Assembly: GCF_001005315.1 (NCBI RefSeq)
Contig: NZ_LBMG01000028.1
Location: forward strand, 1 to 64,000
Origin: Kordia jejudonensis
GTDB lineage: Bacteria > Bacteroidota > Bacteroidia > Flavobacteriales > Flavobacteriaceae
Length of the DNA stretch: 64,000 nt
Direction: 5' to 3'
In this document: one piece after another, positions 8,161 through 15,272 of the stretch
Position numbering within the stretch: the first letter of the stretch is position 1
Layout of the letters: each line of letters opens with the position of its first letter
Notes under the pieces: model-generated
Told to the model about the DNA's origin: nothing
Databases searched by the model: none
What the model saw: the letters and a program-made list of their open reading frames with translations, nothing else
Position numbers and translations under genes: made by a program

Positions 8161-8888
8161 TTAAAAATCATAATAAGTCTACTAGAAGTCTTTCTTTGAA
8201 ACTTCCCTAAACTATAATCTCCAAAAATAGCTAATAAATCTATACCAGCGGCAGAAAAGTACGATTCAAAATCTTCCAGTGTCAATGCCTTTACTTTTTC
8301 GGTATAATGGTGCGAATGTCCGTCAGCTTCAAAGCGAATATCCTTATAAATAAAACCGTCTTTCACATAGCGATGCAAGCGAAAAATAATGCCATCCACT
8401 TCTTTAATTTCATTCTCAACCAAGTTTGCAGTTACAAAATCGGCATTCAAAAAATCAATCACGCCAAAACCATGTGTGTTCAGTTCGGCTTTAATTGACT
8501 TTAGCGTGCGCAAATTGTCTTCTTCATGTTCAAAATAGCCAAAACTTGTAAACAAATTAAACACGGCATCAAACTGTTTCGGATACGGCTTGCACATATC
8601 ATGCACTTCAAAACGCAAGGTTTCATTGGCAAACTGTGAGGCAAATTCAATACTATTCGGCGACAAATCTACACCTGTAACATCGTAGCCCATTGTATTC
8701 AAAAACACGGAATGGCGCCCTTTTCCACAAGCGAGATCTAAAATTGTAGCATTCTCTGGCAAATTCAAAAACTCCACCAAATGTTTCATAAAAGCTTCCG
8801 CTTCATCGTAACCTCTATCTTTATATAAAATATGGTAGTATGGCGTATCAAACCACGACGCGTACCAAGTTGTTTCGTCTTTCTGCAT
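8157..8888 (-). CDS. Class I SAM-dependent methyltransferase
   Basis: 243 residues. Motif I is ILDLACGKGRHSVFL (near residue 45), followed by GYDVTGVDLSPNSIEFA, both typical of SAM-binding Rossmann folds; FDAVFNLFTSFGYF is the post-II region. Probably a small-molecule methyltransferase; substrate unknown. It is first in a two-gene operon with the ZIP transporter. A structured, terminator-like element lies in its upstream region. Confidence 0.85.
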   Translation of the reverse strand: MQKDETTWYASWFDTPYYHILYKDRGYDEAEAFMKHLVEFLNLPENATILDLACGKGRHSVFLNTMGYDVTGVDLSPNSIEFASQFANETLRFEVHDMCKPYPKQFDAVFNLFTSFGYFEHEEDNLRTLKSIKAELNTHGFGVIDFLNADFVTANLVENEIKEVDGIIFRLHRYVKDGFIYKDIRFEADGHSHHYTEKVKALTLEDFESYFSAAGIDLLAIFGDYSLGKFQRKTSSRLIMIFK

Positions 8889-8915
8889 ACGTATATTATG
8901 GGGTTTCCTCCATAT

Positions 8916-8980
8916 TCATTTCGGTCAGGCTATCTGCTATATCTTTTTTCAAAAAAGAAAAAAGGATGCCGCGGCTATCC
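8916..8980 (-). other. Structured leader-like element upstream of the methyltransferase
   Basis: Read on the minus strand: a GC-rich hairpin GGAT-A-GCCGCGGC-ATCC (plus 8964-8980), then an interrupted T-run (8951-8963), then GATATAGCAGATAGCC. This is unusually GC-rich for the locus and looks like an intrinsic terminator sitting between a promoter-like box (9021-9028) and the methyltransferase start at 8888. It could be a short attenuated leader or a dispersed repeat. Confidence 0.5.
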
Positions 8981-9020
8981 TTAACCCAGTTTTCTATTAA
9001 ACAATATGGTTAACAGACTG

Positions 9021-9028
9021 CAAAATTA
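9021..9028 (-). promoter_or_regulatory. Candidate -7 box upstream of the leader element
   Basis: TAATTTTG on the minus strand matches TAnnTTTG. No TTG lies at the expected spacing, so this is weak on its own. It is the only consensus-like box between the neighbouring terminator and the methyltransferase gene. Confidence 0.4.
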
Positions 9029-9102
9029 ACATATTTTGCGCTTTTGTAGTCGTGAGAACTAGGAAATAATTTCAAAAAGACACGTTGGAAAATTGCGGAT
9101 AC

Positions 9103-9128
9103 AAAAAAAGTCCAGAAAATTGCTGGAC
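9103..9128 (-). terminator. Intrinsic terminator (minus strand)
   Basis: GTCCAG / CTGGAC stem with a seven-base loop; on the minus strand it is followed by seven T. It ends the small gene at 9156-9410. Confidence 0.88.
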
Positions 9129-9155
9129 TCTTTATTAATATCTGTAGTGAAAATT

Positions 9156-9410
9156 TTAGCTTTCTTCTTCTCCTACCGTTTCTCCTTGCGTAGTTACTGA
9201 ACCTGTACTTGCGTTTCCGTACACAGGCGTTTCATTTCTTAAAATATCAATAACTCTTGCAAAATTTTCTGCGTTCATATATGGAGTTTCTTCTCGTTTC
9301 CCTTTAAAAGTGGTAAAATAAAACTTTCCGAGGTCAATTTTCGGATCCCAAATTGCTTGATACGCGTTTAACTTTGTCCAGCCTGTGGTTCCTTGTGCGT
9401 GATGTGGCAT
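9156..9410 (-). CDS. Conserved small protein of unknown function
   Basis: 84 residues, no signal peptide or membrane helix. Visible landmarks: GTTGWTKLNAYQAIWDPKID and KGKREETPYMNAENFARVIDILR, ending in a Thr/Glu-rich tail. I do not recognise a domain. The open frame extends upstream to a TTG at 9446, but that codon is inside the promoter box, so the ATG at 9410 is the start. Monocistronic, with its own promoter and terminator. Confidence 0.7.
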   Translation of the reverse strand: MPHHAQGTTGWTKLNAYQAIWDPKIDLGKFYFTTFKGKREETPYMNAENFARVIDILRNETPVYGNASTGSVTTQGETVGEEES

Positions 9411-9443
9411 AACTTTTTTCTTTAAATGGTTAATAATATGAAG

Positions 9444-9451
9444 CAAAAGTA
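9444..9451 (-). promoter_or_regulatory. -7 promoter box of the small gene
   Basis: TACTTTTG on the minus strand, an exact TAnnTTTG match, 33 bp before the ATG at 9410. Predicted leader about 27 nt. It decides the start codon, because the alternative TTG start lies within the box. Confidence 0.65.
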
Positions 9452-9574
9452 GCGTACGTAAGAAAAATAGGTAATAGGAAAAACCCTATATCGTATAAGT
9501 CATAAGACTATTTCTACAGGGGAAAAATATAAACACAGCTAAAAACACAGCGTTTGTAAAATAGTTGTTACTAG

Positions 9575-9606
9575 CGCTAGCGCTCGTTTGTAACGAGTGC
9601 TTAACA
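9575..9606. repeat. 32-bp direct repeat, left copy (islet boundary)
   Basis: CGCTAG-C-GCTCGTTTGTAACGAG-TGCTTAACA. It contains an imperfect inverted repeat (GCGCTCGTT / AACGAGTGC, three-base loop). An almost identical copy (31 of 32 bases) lies exactly 1800 bp away at 11375. The remainder of 9452-9741 is AT-rich and shows nothing else. Confidence 0.85.
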
Positions 9607-9741
9607 GTTAAAACAATGTTGAAGTTTCTTCTTTGATATATTCTTAAATCTTTTATTGAAAATATATTGGTTGATTGCGGTTTTCCGTAAGGATTTAATT
9701 AAAATCTAAAATATATTACTATATATAAAAATACTACTACC

Positions 9742-10614
9742 ATGAGTAAAAACTTTATTGAATTAAATAAATCATATTTTATTGTGAGCATGATCGCTTC
9801 TATTTTTATAGTTGGATCTATTATTTATAATACACTGGATTCTAAATTTGAAAGAGAAGTTAAATTAGATAATTATAAAAAGAGAATTTTACTTGATTTG
9901 ACTAAGAAATTTTATACTTATGGAAGAATAGGGTTTCATGATAGAATATTTGAAATATTTGCAGATTCAATTGAATATTACTCATATCCAAAAAAAGATA
10001 AAAAAAAATTAAACTTCAAAAAGGGAAATAAGTTTCAGAAAGCCGAATTCGATTTTCTAGTAATAGATGATTCATTTACTTTGACAAGTGATGGATTATC
10101 TTCTAATTACGATTTAGTGAAAACGCTAGATGGAGGAGCAGTTAAAATTGTTCATAGTGAATCAATGAACTATATTGAATCAGAAGAAGATTTTCTAATT
10201 TCAAAAATTCAAATAGTTCGTACTGATACTACTATAAGAAAAAATACTTACGGTGTTCCTAATAGATCTATTATACAATTAAGAAAATCGCCCTCTTTAG
10301 ATGCAGAATATGTTTTGGATTCAAAAAAAGATAGAATAAAAATAGATAAAAATAATTTTGTTAGAATAGAAAATACTATAGTCAGTAAAAAAATGAATGA
10401 AGCTTTTATTAAAGCTACTGGTAGTGGGGTTAAAGTTCTTGAGAATAAAAATAAAAAATATTTAGTTGAAAATATTTATAATAATGAGAAAATATTGGTT
10501 AACAAGGAAGAAGTTAACGTAATTAGTGGATGGTATTACATTAGGGATTTAAACGATAGTAATATTAGAGGTTATGTGTGTAAAGATTTCATTATTAAGT
10601 ATGCTGCTAATTAA
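9742..10614 (+). CDS. Membrane-anchored protein with C-terminal SH3-like domain
   Basis: 290 residues. One membrane helix near residues 12-31 anchors it, leaving about 255 residues outside the cytoplasm. From about residue 170 the pattern NRSIIQLRKSPSLDAEYVL, then GWYYIRDLNDSNIRGYVCKDFI near the end, looks like a bacterial SH3 repeat. The middle is very Lys-rich and has no recognisable fold. It is much more AT-rich than its neighbours and lies inside the repeat-bracketed islet, which suggests recent acquisition. Function unknown; an SH3 domain hints at peptidoglycan or ligand binding. Confidence 0.65.
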   Translation: MSKNFIELNKSYFIVSMIASIFIVGSIIYNTLDSKFEREVKLDNYKKRILLDLTKKFYTYGRIGFHDRIFEIFADSIEYYSYPKKDKKKLNFKKGNKFQKAEFDFLVIDDSFTLTSDGLSSNYDLVKTLDGGAVKIVHSESMNYIESEEDFLISKIQIVRTDTTIRKNTYGVPNRSIIQLRKSPSLDAEYVLDSKKDRIKIDKNNFVRIENTIVSKKMNEAFIKATGSGVKVLENKNKKYLVENIYNNEKILVNKEEVNVISGWYYIRDLNDSNIRGYVCKDFIIKYAAN

Positions 10615-10625
10615 GTTAAAATATT

Positions 10626-10787
10626 ATGATCGAAAATTATATTTGGATTTCTAATCATGAAATAAACAAAGAAGATAAAATTTCTATTGAAGAGTTTTTG
10701 AATAAAGTAAAGAATTTATACGGTCTACGGACTAGAACAGTTACGTTTATTACACTAAACCGATATACTCAATTAAAAAATGAATAG
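10626..10787 (+). CDS. Small 53-residue protein, overlaps the HEPN-like gene
   Basis: ATG at 10626; begins MIENYIWISNHEINKED and ends NRYTQLKNE. Starts 11 bases after the SH3-like gene and overlaps the next start by eight bases, a spacing that suggests coupled translation. No domain recognised. It could be a genuine small partner of the HEPN-like protein or the remnant of a larger gene. Confidence 0.45.
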   Translation: MIENYIWISNHEINKEDKISIEEFLNKVKNLYGLRTRTVTFITLNRYTQLKNE

Positions 10788-11361
10788 ATTTAAAAATGTA
10801 CAAGAAGATTTATTTAATATAGCTGAAATTGAATTTAATGAAGCTATTGATGAATCTGAACAAAATAAATTAGTTTATAGTTATTTTGGTTTAGCAATGT
10901 ATTGGGCACAATGTATTGAAAGTACTCTCGAATTAATGTTTATTTTGGATAGAATAGCAAATGGAGATGAAGTTTCTCAAGAAATAATTGATTCATTATT
11001 TGAAAAGATTAAAAAATCTAAAGAAACTATGGGAGTTCAAATTAAAAAGATCAAAAAGATTTATTCTTTATCAAGCGAAGAAGAATCAACTTTGGAGTGT
11101 GTACTAAAAAAGAGGAATCATATAGCTCACAAGTTTTTTAAAAATAATAGTTTTAAATTTTTTACCAAGGAAGGAAAATTAGAGATGATAAATGAGTGTA
11201 CTGATTTTATTAGTTTATGTAAGAGTCATGATAAAGAACTGACTATACACTATAAAGACTATCAAATGAAAATAGGATTAACAGATGAAATACTTGAAAA
11301 AGAAATGAAAAAGGTTCGAGAAGAAGAAAAAAATAGAATTCAAGATAAATACAATAGTTAA
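10780..11361 (+). CDS. HEPN-like all-alpha protein, candidate RNase
   Basis: 193 residues, all helical in appearance, with a charged Lys/Glu-rich C-terminus. Residues near 110 read KKRNHIAHKFF: RNHIAH fits the R-x4-H active-site motif of HEPN domains, with Asn after the Arg as is typical. HEPN proteins are frequent RNase toxins or effectors in toxin-antitoxin and defence loci. The assignment rests on one motif plus helical character, so it is tentative. It sits in the AT-rich islet just inside the right-hand direct repeat. Confidence 0.55.
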   Translation: MNRFKNVQEDLFNIAEIEFNEAIDESEQNKLVYSYFGLAMYWAQCIESTLELMFILDRIANGDEVSQEIIDSLFEKIKKSKETMGVQIKKIKKIYSLSSEEESTLECVLKKRNHIAHKFFKNNSFKFFTKEGKLEMINECTDFISLCKSHDKELTIHYKDYQMKIGLTDEILEKEMKKVREEEKNRIQDKYNS

Positions 11362-11374
11362 CAATGTGTCCCCA

Positions 11375-11406
11375 CGCTAGTGCTCGTTTGTAACGAGTGC
11401 TTAACA
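11375..11406. repeat. 32-bp direct repeat, right copy (islet boundary)
   Basis: CGCTAG-T-GCTCGTTTGTAACGAG-TGCTTAACA, one mismatch from the copy at 9575 and in the same orientation. A shorter, diverged copy occurs at 29504. The pair brackets three AT-rich genes. Confidence 0.85.
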
Positions 11407-11420
11407 AAAGAGTTCAAAAG

Positions 11421-11735
11421 TCAAATTGCTACTTCAAGTTGATTTTTAATTCGTTCCAGCTTTTTCTTTTGGTTTCTGTAGCCAATTGTTTTACTTTCTG
11501 CTTTACAAATGAGTTTGTAGTGTCTTACAATAATTCTGCGGAAAGGTTCGCCTAAGAATTCTTCAACTTGATATTGATCCGTAAAAATAATATGATTACT
11601 ACTTTTGATAATATCATTTACAACATTAGAAGCTAAATGAACTGAAGTAGTTTTTTCTTTAACCCAATTAAAAATATCTTGCAAGTCGGTTTTGGCTTGC
11701 GTTGACCAAACAACTTGGATTTTCTTTACAGTCAT
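11421..11735 (-). CDS. RelE/ParE-family toxin
   Basis: 104 residues. The pattern VVWSTQAKTDLQDIFNWVKEKTT, then PFRRIIVRHYKLICKAESKTI, is typical of the RelE/ParE fold: an N-terminal helical hairpin, then antiparallel strands ending in a basic R/HYKL core. Such toxins either cut mRNA at the ribosome or inhibit gyrase; the sequence alone does not decide. It starts four bases after the antitoxin stop, in the usual antitoxin-first order. Confidence 0.85.
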   Translation of the reverse strand: MTVKKIQVVWSTQAKTDLQDIFNWVKEKTTSVHLASNVVNDIIKSSNHIIFTDQYQVEEFLGEPFRRIIVRHYKLICKAESKTIGYRNQKKKLERIKNQLEVAI

Positions 11736-11739
11736 GCTT

Positions 11740-12000
11740 TTATTGCCAATTCCGAACTTCTTTTTCTAAGTCTTCAGCAGTAGTATATTCTCCAGCAGTT
11801 ATGGATGCATCAGCATCTTTAATCTGTTTAACATACATTTCTTTTGTAAGCGGTTTCCCTTTAATGGTATGAGCAACAACAGCATTTTCAGAAGAAGACT
11901 GTTTTTTCTTTTCGGCAAATTCAAAGATATCCTTTAAATACCCAACATTATCGGTATTTAAAAGTTGAATTATTTTATTTCTCAATTCTACTGCTTCCAT
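11740..12000 (-). CDS. Antitoxin of the RelE/ParE pair
   Basis: 86 residues from the ATG at 12000; the open frame continues to a TTG at 12024, but that lies in the -7 promoter box. It has an N-terminal helical region (AVELRNKIIQLLNTDNVGYLKDIFEFA) and a C-terminal acidic segment (DASITAGEYTTAEDLEKEVRNWQ) of the kind that wraps around a RelE/ParE toxin. No classic DNA-binding motif is obvious. Position directly before the toxin is the main evidence. Confidence 0.8.
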   Translation of the reverse strand: MEAVELRNKIIQLLNTDNVGYLKDIFEFAEKKKQSSSENAVVAHTIKGKPLTKEMYVKQIKDADASITAGEYTTAEDLEKEVRNWQ

Positions 12001-12021
12001 AATACTAAAGAATTCTTCAAA

Positions 12022-12029
12022 CAAATATA
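12022..12029 (-). promoter_or_regulatory. -7 promoter box of the toxin-antitoxin operon
   Basis: TATATTTG on the minus strand. The predicted start is about 15 nt before the ATG at 12000. No TTG lies at consensus distance. It rules out the upstream TTG as the antitoxin start. Confidence 0.55.
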
Positions 12030-12164
12030 CAAAAACTAAATCTTTCCTTTTATCCGTTTCAATTCATCATCTACTTTCAAACAATGAACTTGAAAGTATT
12101 TTTAAAAAAATAGCAGATAAAGAAAAATAACTAAAAATATTTTATCTTTACAAAAAGGACACAT

Positions 12165-12308
12165 ATGAAACGAAAAAATAGTTTTTCAGATCTTCTAGCA
12201 TCATTCACTTCTTTTGTGAGTGACTATACTCGTTTTCAGATTGTCATAGCTTTCATCTGTATCGTATTGGTATTTGTCATAGGAATCACGAAAAAACTAT
12301 TTTTCTAA
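12165..12308 (+). CDS. Small single-span membrane protein
   Basis: 47 residues: a polar N-terminus (MKRKNSFSDLLASFTSF), one hydrophobic helix (about residues 24-42, QIVIAFICIVLVFVIGI) and a KKLFF tail. A -7-like TATCTTTA precedes it by about 20 bases. No family recognised. The stop is directly followed by a CCCAAAA microsatellite. Confidence 0.55.
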   Translation: MKRKNSFSDLLASFTSFVSDYTRFQIVIAFICIVLVFVIGITKKLFF

Positions 12309-12360
12309 GACCCAAAACCCAAAACCCAAAACCCAAAACCAAAGACCAAAACCCAATCCA
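12309..12360. repeat. CCCAAAA heptamer microsatellite
   Basis: About five tandem copies of ACCCAAA or close variants, decaying to AAAGACC and ATCCAAG. Similar arrays occur near 34548, 34772, 39917 and 45646. Confidence 0.85.
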
Positions 12361-12523
12361 AGACTACCTAGTTTCCCCAAAGAATTACACATCAACTTAC
12401 AGGGCAAGCGCTCATTTTCAAATCAACATCATTACATAAATGCACGGAAAAAATATGCTTTACACATAACTTTAGCATACAAACTTGCAACATAAATAAA
12501 AAGCTTTCCGTATTTTTACATTT

Positions 12524-14035
12524 GTGAAAAAGAAGGAAAAAATCATCATTATTGGTTCGGGAATTGGCGGTTTGGGTGCAGCTGCCTTACTTTCAAAAAC
12601 TGGATATCAAGTTACCGTTATTGAAAAAAATGAAAAGCTTGGCGGAAGAGCCAATATCTTAAAAGCAAATGGCTATACATTTGATATGGGACCATCGTGG
12701 TACTTAATGCCAGATGTATTTGAGCATTATTTTAAATTGCTAGAAGAAGATATTTCCGATCATTTAGATTTAATAAAACTATCTCCTTCGTACCGTGTTT
12801 TCTTTTCCAACGACAAAGAAGTTCCTGTATTGGACATTCATTCTGACTTGGAAAAAGATTTACCACTTTTTGAACAATTAGAACCAGGCATCACACTAAA
12901 ACTCCGCGAATATTTAAAACGTTCAGGCGAACAATACGAAATGGCAAAGCATTACTTTATGTATCGTAACATTGGTATCTCTGCCGATTTCTTAAGTTTA
13001 AAATTGATCAAAAAAGGAATACAACTCAATCCGATTCAAACCATGCAATCGTATTTAAACAAATGGTTTGAAAGCGATCGGATTAAAAAAATACTAGAAT
13101 ATACCTTAGTATTCTTAGGTTCTGATCCTGCCAAAACACCTGCGCTTTACAATATTATGAATTTCATTGACTTTGACATGGGCGTCTATTTCCCCAAAGG
13201 CGGTATTTATGAAATTATAGAAACTTTAGTGAAGATTAATAAAAAACATGGCACACAATTTAGAACGGAAGCGCCTGTTAAAAAAATATTGGTAGAAAAT
13301 AAAAAAGCTGTCGGAGTTCAACTTGAAAATGGAGAAGAACTCAAAGCTGATATCGTAATTTCAAATGCTGATTTGTGGTTTACGGAAACGAAATTACTAG
13401 AAAAAAAGTATCAAACCTATCCAGAACGCTATTGGGAAAAAACGGTTTTGAGTCCAAGTGCGTTTATCATGTACCTTGGATTAGATCGAAAGTTGGATAT
13501 ATTAAGTCATCACAATTTGCGCTTTGGCGAAGATTGGAAACAAAACTTCAAAGAATTATTTGATGCGCCACAATTGCCAAATGATCCGAGTTATTACATC
13601 TGTAAACCAACAGAAACCGATCCGAGTTTAGCACCTGAAGGCAAAGATAATTTGTTTGTATTGGTACCGATTCCACCAGGATTAACGCTTTCGGAAGCAG
13701 AAATGGGATCGTATAGAGAAAGAATATACGGACTCATGAAAAAAGATTTGGATTTGCCCGATTTGGAAGATTATGTCGTATACGAACGTTCGTATTGGAG
13801 TGACGATTTTAAAAGAGATTACAACGCCTACAAAGGAACTGCTTTAGGTTTGGCACATACGTTAAAACAAACATTACTGCGACCTTCAAACAAAAGTAAA
13901 AAAGTAAAAAATCTATATTATGTTGGTGCAGGAACAAGTCCAGGTATCGGAATGCCTATTTGTTTAATTTCGGCACAATTGGTCTACAAACGAATTGCAG
14001 GAATCAAAAATCCACATCCATTGGAATCTTTGTAA
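12524..14035 (+). CDS. CrtI-family carotenoid desaturase (phytoene desaturase or CrtD-like)
   Basis: 503 residues. FAD-binding N-terminus IIIIGSGIGGLGAAALL (residues 7-23), GPSWYLMPDVFEHYF, and the C-terminal carotenoid dehydrogenase signature YYVGAGTSPGIGMPICLISAQ. It introduces double bases-conjugating desaturations in a C40 (or C50) carotenoid backbone. No crtB, crtY or crtZ is nearby; instead the gene faces a UbiA prenyltransferase. That pairing recalls lycopene elongase plus desaturase pairs of C50 carotenoid routes, so it may be a late-acting desaturase. The GTG start at 12524 overlaps a TACATTTG -7-like sequence (12517-12524); the true start or the promoter is therefore uncertain, with TAACTTTA at 12467-12474 an alternative box. 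Confidence 0.88.
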   Translation: MKKKEKIIIIGSGIGGLGAAALLSKTGYQVTVIEKNEKLGGRANILKANGYTFDMGPSWYLMPDVFEHYFKLLEEDISDHLDLIKLSPSYRVFFSNDKEVPVLDIHSDLEKDLPLFEQLEPGITLKLREYLKRSGEQYEMAKHYFMYRNIGISADFLSLKLIKKGIQLNPIQTMQSYLNKWFESDRIKKILEYTLVFLGSDPAKTPALYNIMNFIDFDMGVYFPKGGIYEIIETLVKINKKHGTQFRTEAPVKKILVENKKAVGVQLENGEELKADIVISNADLWFTETKLLEKKYQTYPERYWEKTVLSPSAFIMYLGLDRKLDILSHHNLRFGEDWKQNFKELFDAPQLPNDPSYYICKPTETDPSLAPEGKDNLFVLVPIPPGLTLSEAEMGSYRERIYGLMKKDLDLPDLEDYVVYERSYWSDDFKRDYNAYKGTALGLAHTLKQTLLRPSNKSKKVKNLYYVGAGTSPGIGMPICLISAQLVYKRIAGIKNPHPLESL

Positions 14036-14037
14036 AC

Positions 14038-14916
14038 TTACAATATAGCATTGAGAAATAGATAGAAAAATAGTGCCGCACCTGCCGCAATATTTATCAA
14101 AGGGAAATATGTATAGTATTTAAATACTTTTGAACTGTTAGCAAGGCTCAACAGTACAATAGCAACATAAACAATTCCAAAAATAATGGCAACAGTGCCT
14201 ACGTAGAAAAATCCGATAACGCCCGCACAAGCATATGCAAGCAAGCAAAACCAAAGTGCTTTATTTTCGCCTAATGCTGTTGCTAAAGTAGTGACACCAG
14301 AAGTTTCATCTGCTTCAATATCTGGTACAGCCGAATAGGTTTGCATCGCTGAAGCCCAAACAAGTCCGCCAATAACCGCAAGCCATTCTACTTGTGTGTT
14401 TCCAGTAATGAGATATCCAATTAATCCAGGAGAAATATAAATAATGGAGGAAAAAAGAATATCTAAAGGTGGTTTACTTTTCGCTCTAATTGGAGTTGCA
14501 GAATAAAAAATTCCAGTAAATAAAAATATGATAAGTATATAAAGTGTAGACGTATTTACCAAGAAAAAAAACGGAATAAAAGGCAGCATGCATGCGCCAA
14601 TAATAATCCATAAATTTCTATGTTTTAATGGATTGAGAATTTTTTCATACGAAGCTTTTTTCGTGTTTAAAATGTCCGTTTCATAATCATAAATGTCATT
14701 GACACCATAAATAAGTAAGTTTGCAGGAAGCGAAAAAAATATAGAAAATACAACAAGTAATAACGTTGTGTGCGTATCGTAAAAAAATGGATTTCCCGAA
14801 GCAATCATTCCTACCAAAAAAGTACCCAATACATACATCCAAAATCTCGGTCTAGAGATAAGTAATAACTCTTTAATTTTGAAACTCAAATGCTTATGAT
14901 TAATAGTGGTTCTCAA
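14038..14916 (-). CDS. UbiA-family prenyltransferase, possibly lycopene elongase-like
   Basis: 292 residues, eight to nine membrane helices. The two Asp-rich prenyl-diphosphate motifs are NDIYDYETD (near residue 75) and DIEADETSG (near residue 200). It attaches a prenyl chain to a membrane acceptor. The adjacent carotenoid desaturase suggests a carotenoid acceptor, as in lycopene elongases, but a quinone or chlorophyll-type acceptor cannot be excluded. Convergent with the desaturase, with two bases between the stops and no terminator. Confidence 0.8.
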   Translation of the reverse strand: MRTTINHKHLSFKIKELLLISRPRFWMYVLGTFLVGMIASGNPFFYDTHTTLLLVVFSIFFSLPANLLIYGVNDIYDYETDILNTKKASYEKILNPLKHRNLWIIIGACMLPFIPFFFLVNTSTLYILIIFLFTGIFYSATPIRAKSKPPLDILFSSIIYISPGLIGYLITGNTQVEWLAVIGGLVWASAMQTYSAVPDIEADETSGVTTLATALGENKALWFCLLAYACAGVIGFFYVGTVAIIFGIVYVAIVLLSLANSSKVFKYYTYFPLINIAAGAALFFYLFLNAIL

Positions 14917-15224
14917 CGGAATAATTAGTTTTGTTTATTTTTAATTTAAAAAAGTTAAACAAAAATAAGCATTTTCGTCAAAATATACATGTATAAAGTA
15001 AAATTAATAAAGATAAAAGAGTGCATCACAAATATTAAAGCGATCTAAAAGCAACTTTTTTAGAACGTAATACCAAATAAACTGTACCGTCAAATGAACG
15101 AGTTTATATGTTGTATCGTATAATTCATTTGGTATAATACTAGCAAATTGGTACGATCATTTTCAAATTGACTTATTTTTAAATTTTCAAATCAACAACA
15201 TTGTTACAATAGTACATTGAACAA
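14917..15224. other. AT-rich intergenic stretch with a long inverted repeat
   Basis: No gene. It contains ATACCAAAT at 15070-15078 and its complement ATTTGGTAT at 15127-15135, separated by 48 bp, with partial complementarity extending outwards. This could be a small decayed repeat element. The rest is the upstream region of the two flanking divergent genes. Confidence 0.5.
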
Positions 15225-15254
15225 TTGCTACATTGGTAAATTAACGTACTTTTG
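15225..15254 (+). promoter_or_regulatory. Promoter of the RlmL-like gene
   Basis: TTG at 15225-15227, 19 bp, then TACTTTTG at 15247-15254. Predicted start near 15260, leaving a leader of about 12 nt before the ATG at 15273. Confidence 0.75.
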
Positions 15255-15272
15255 CAATCAGATTACAAGATA

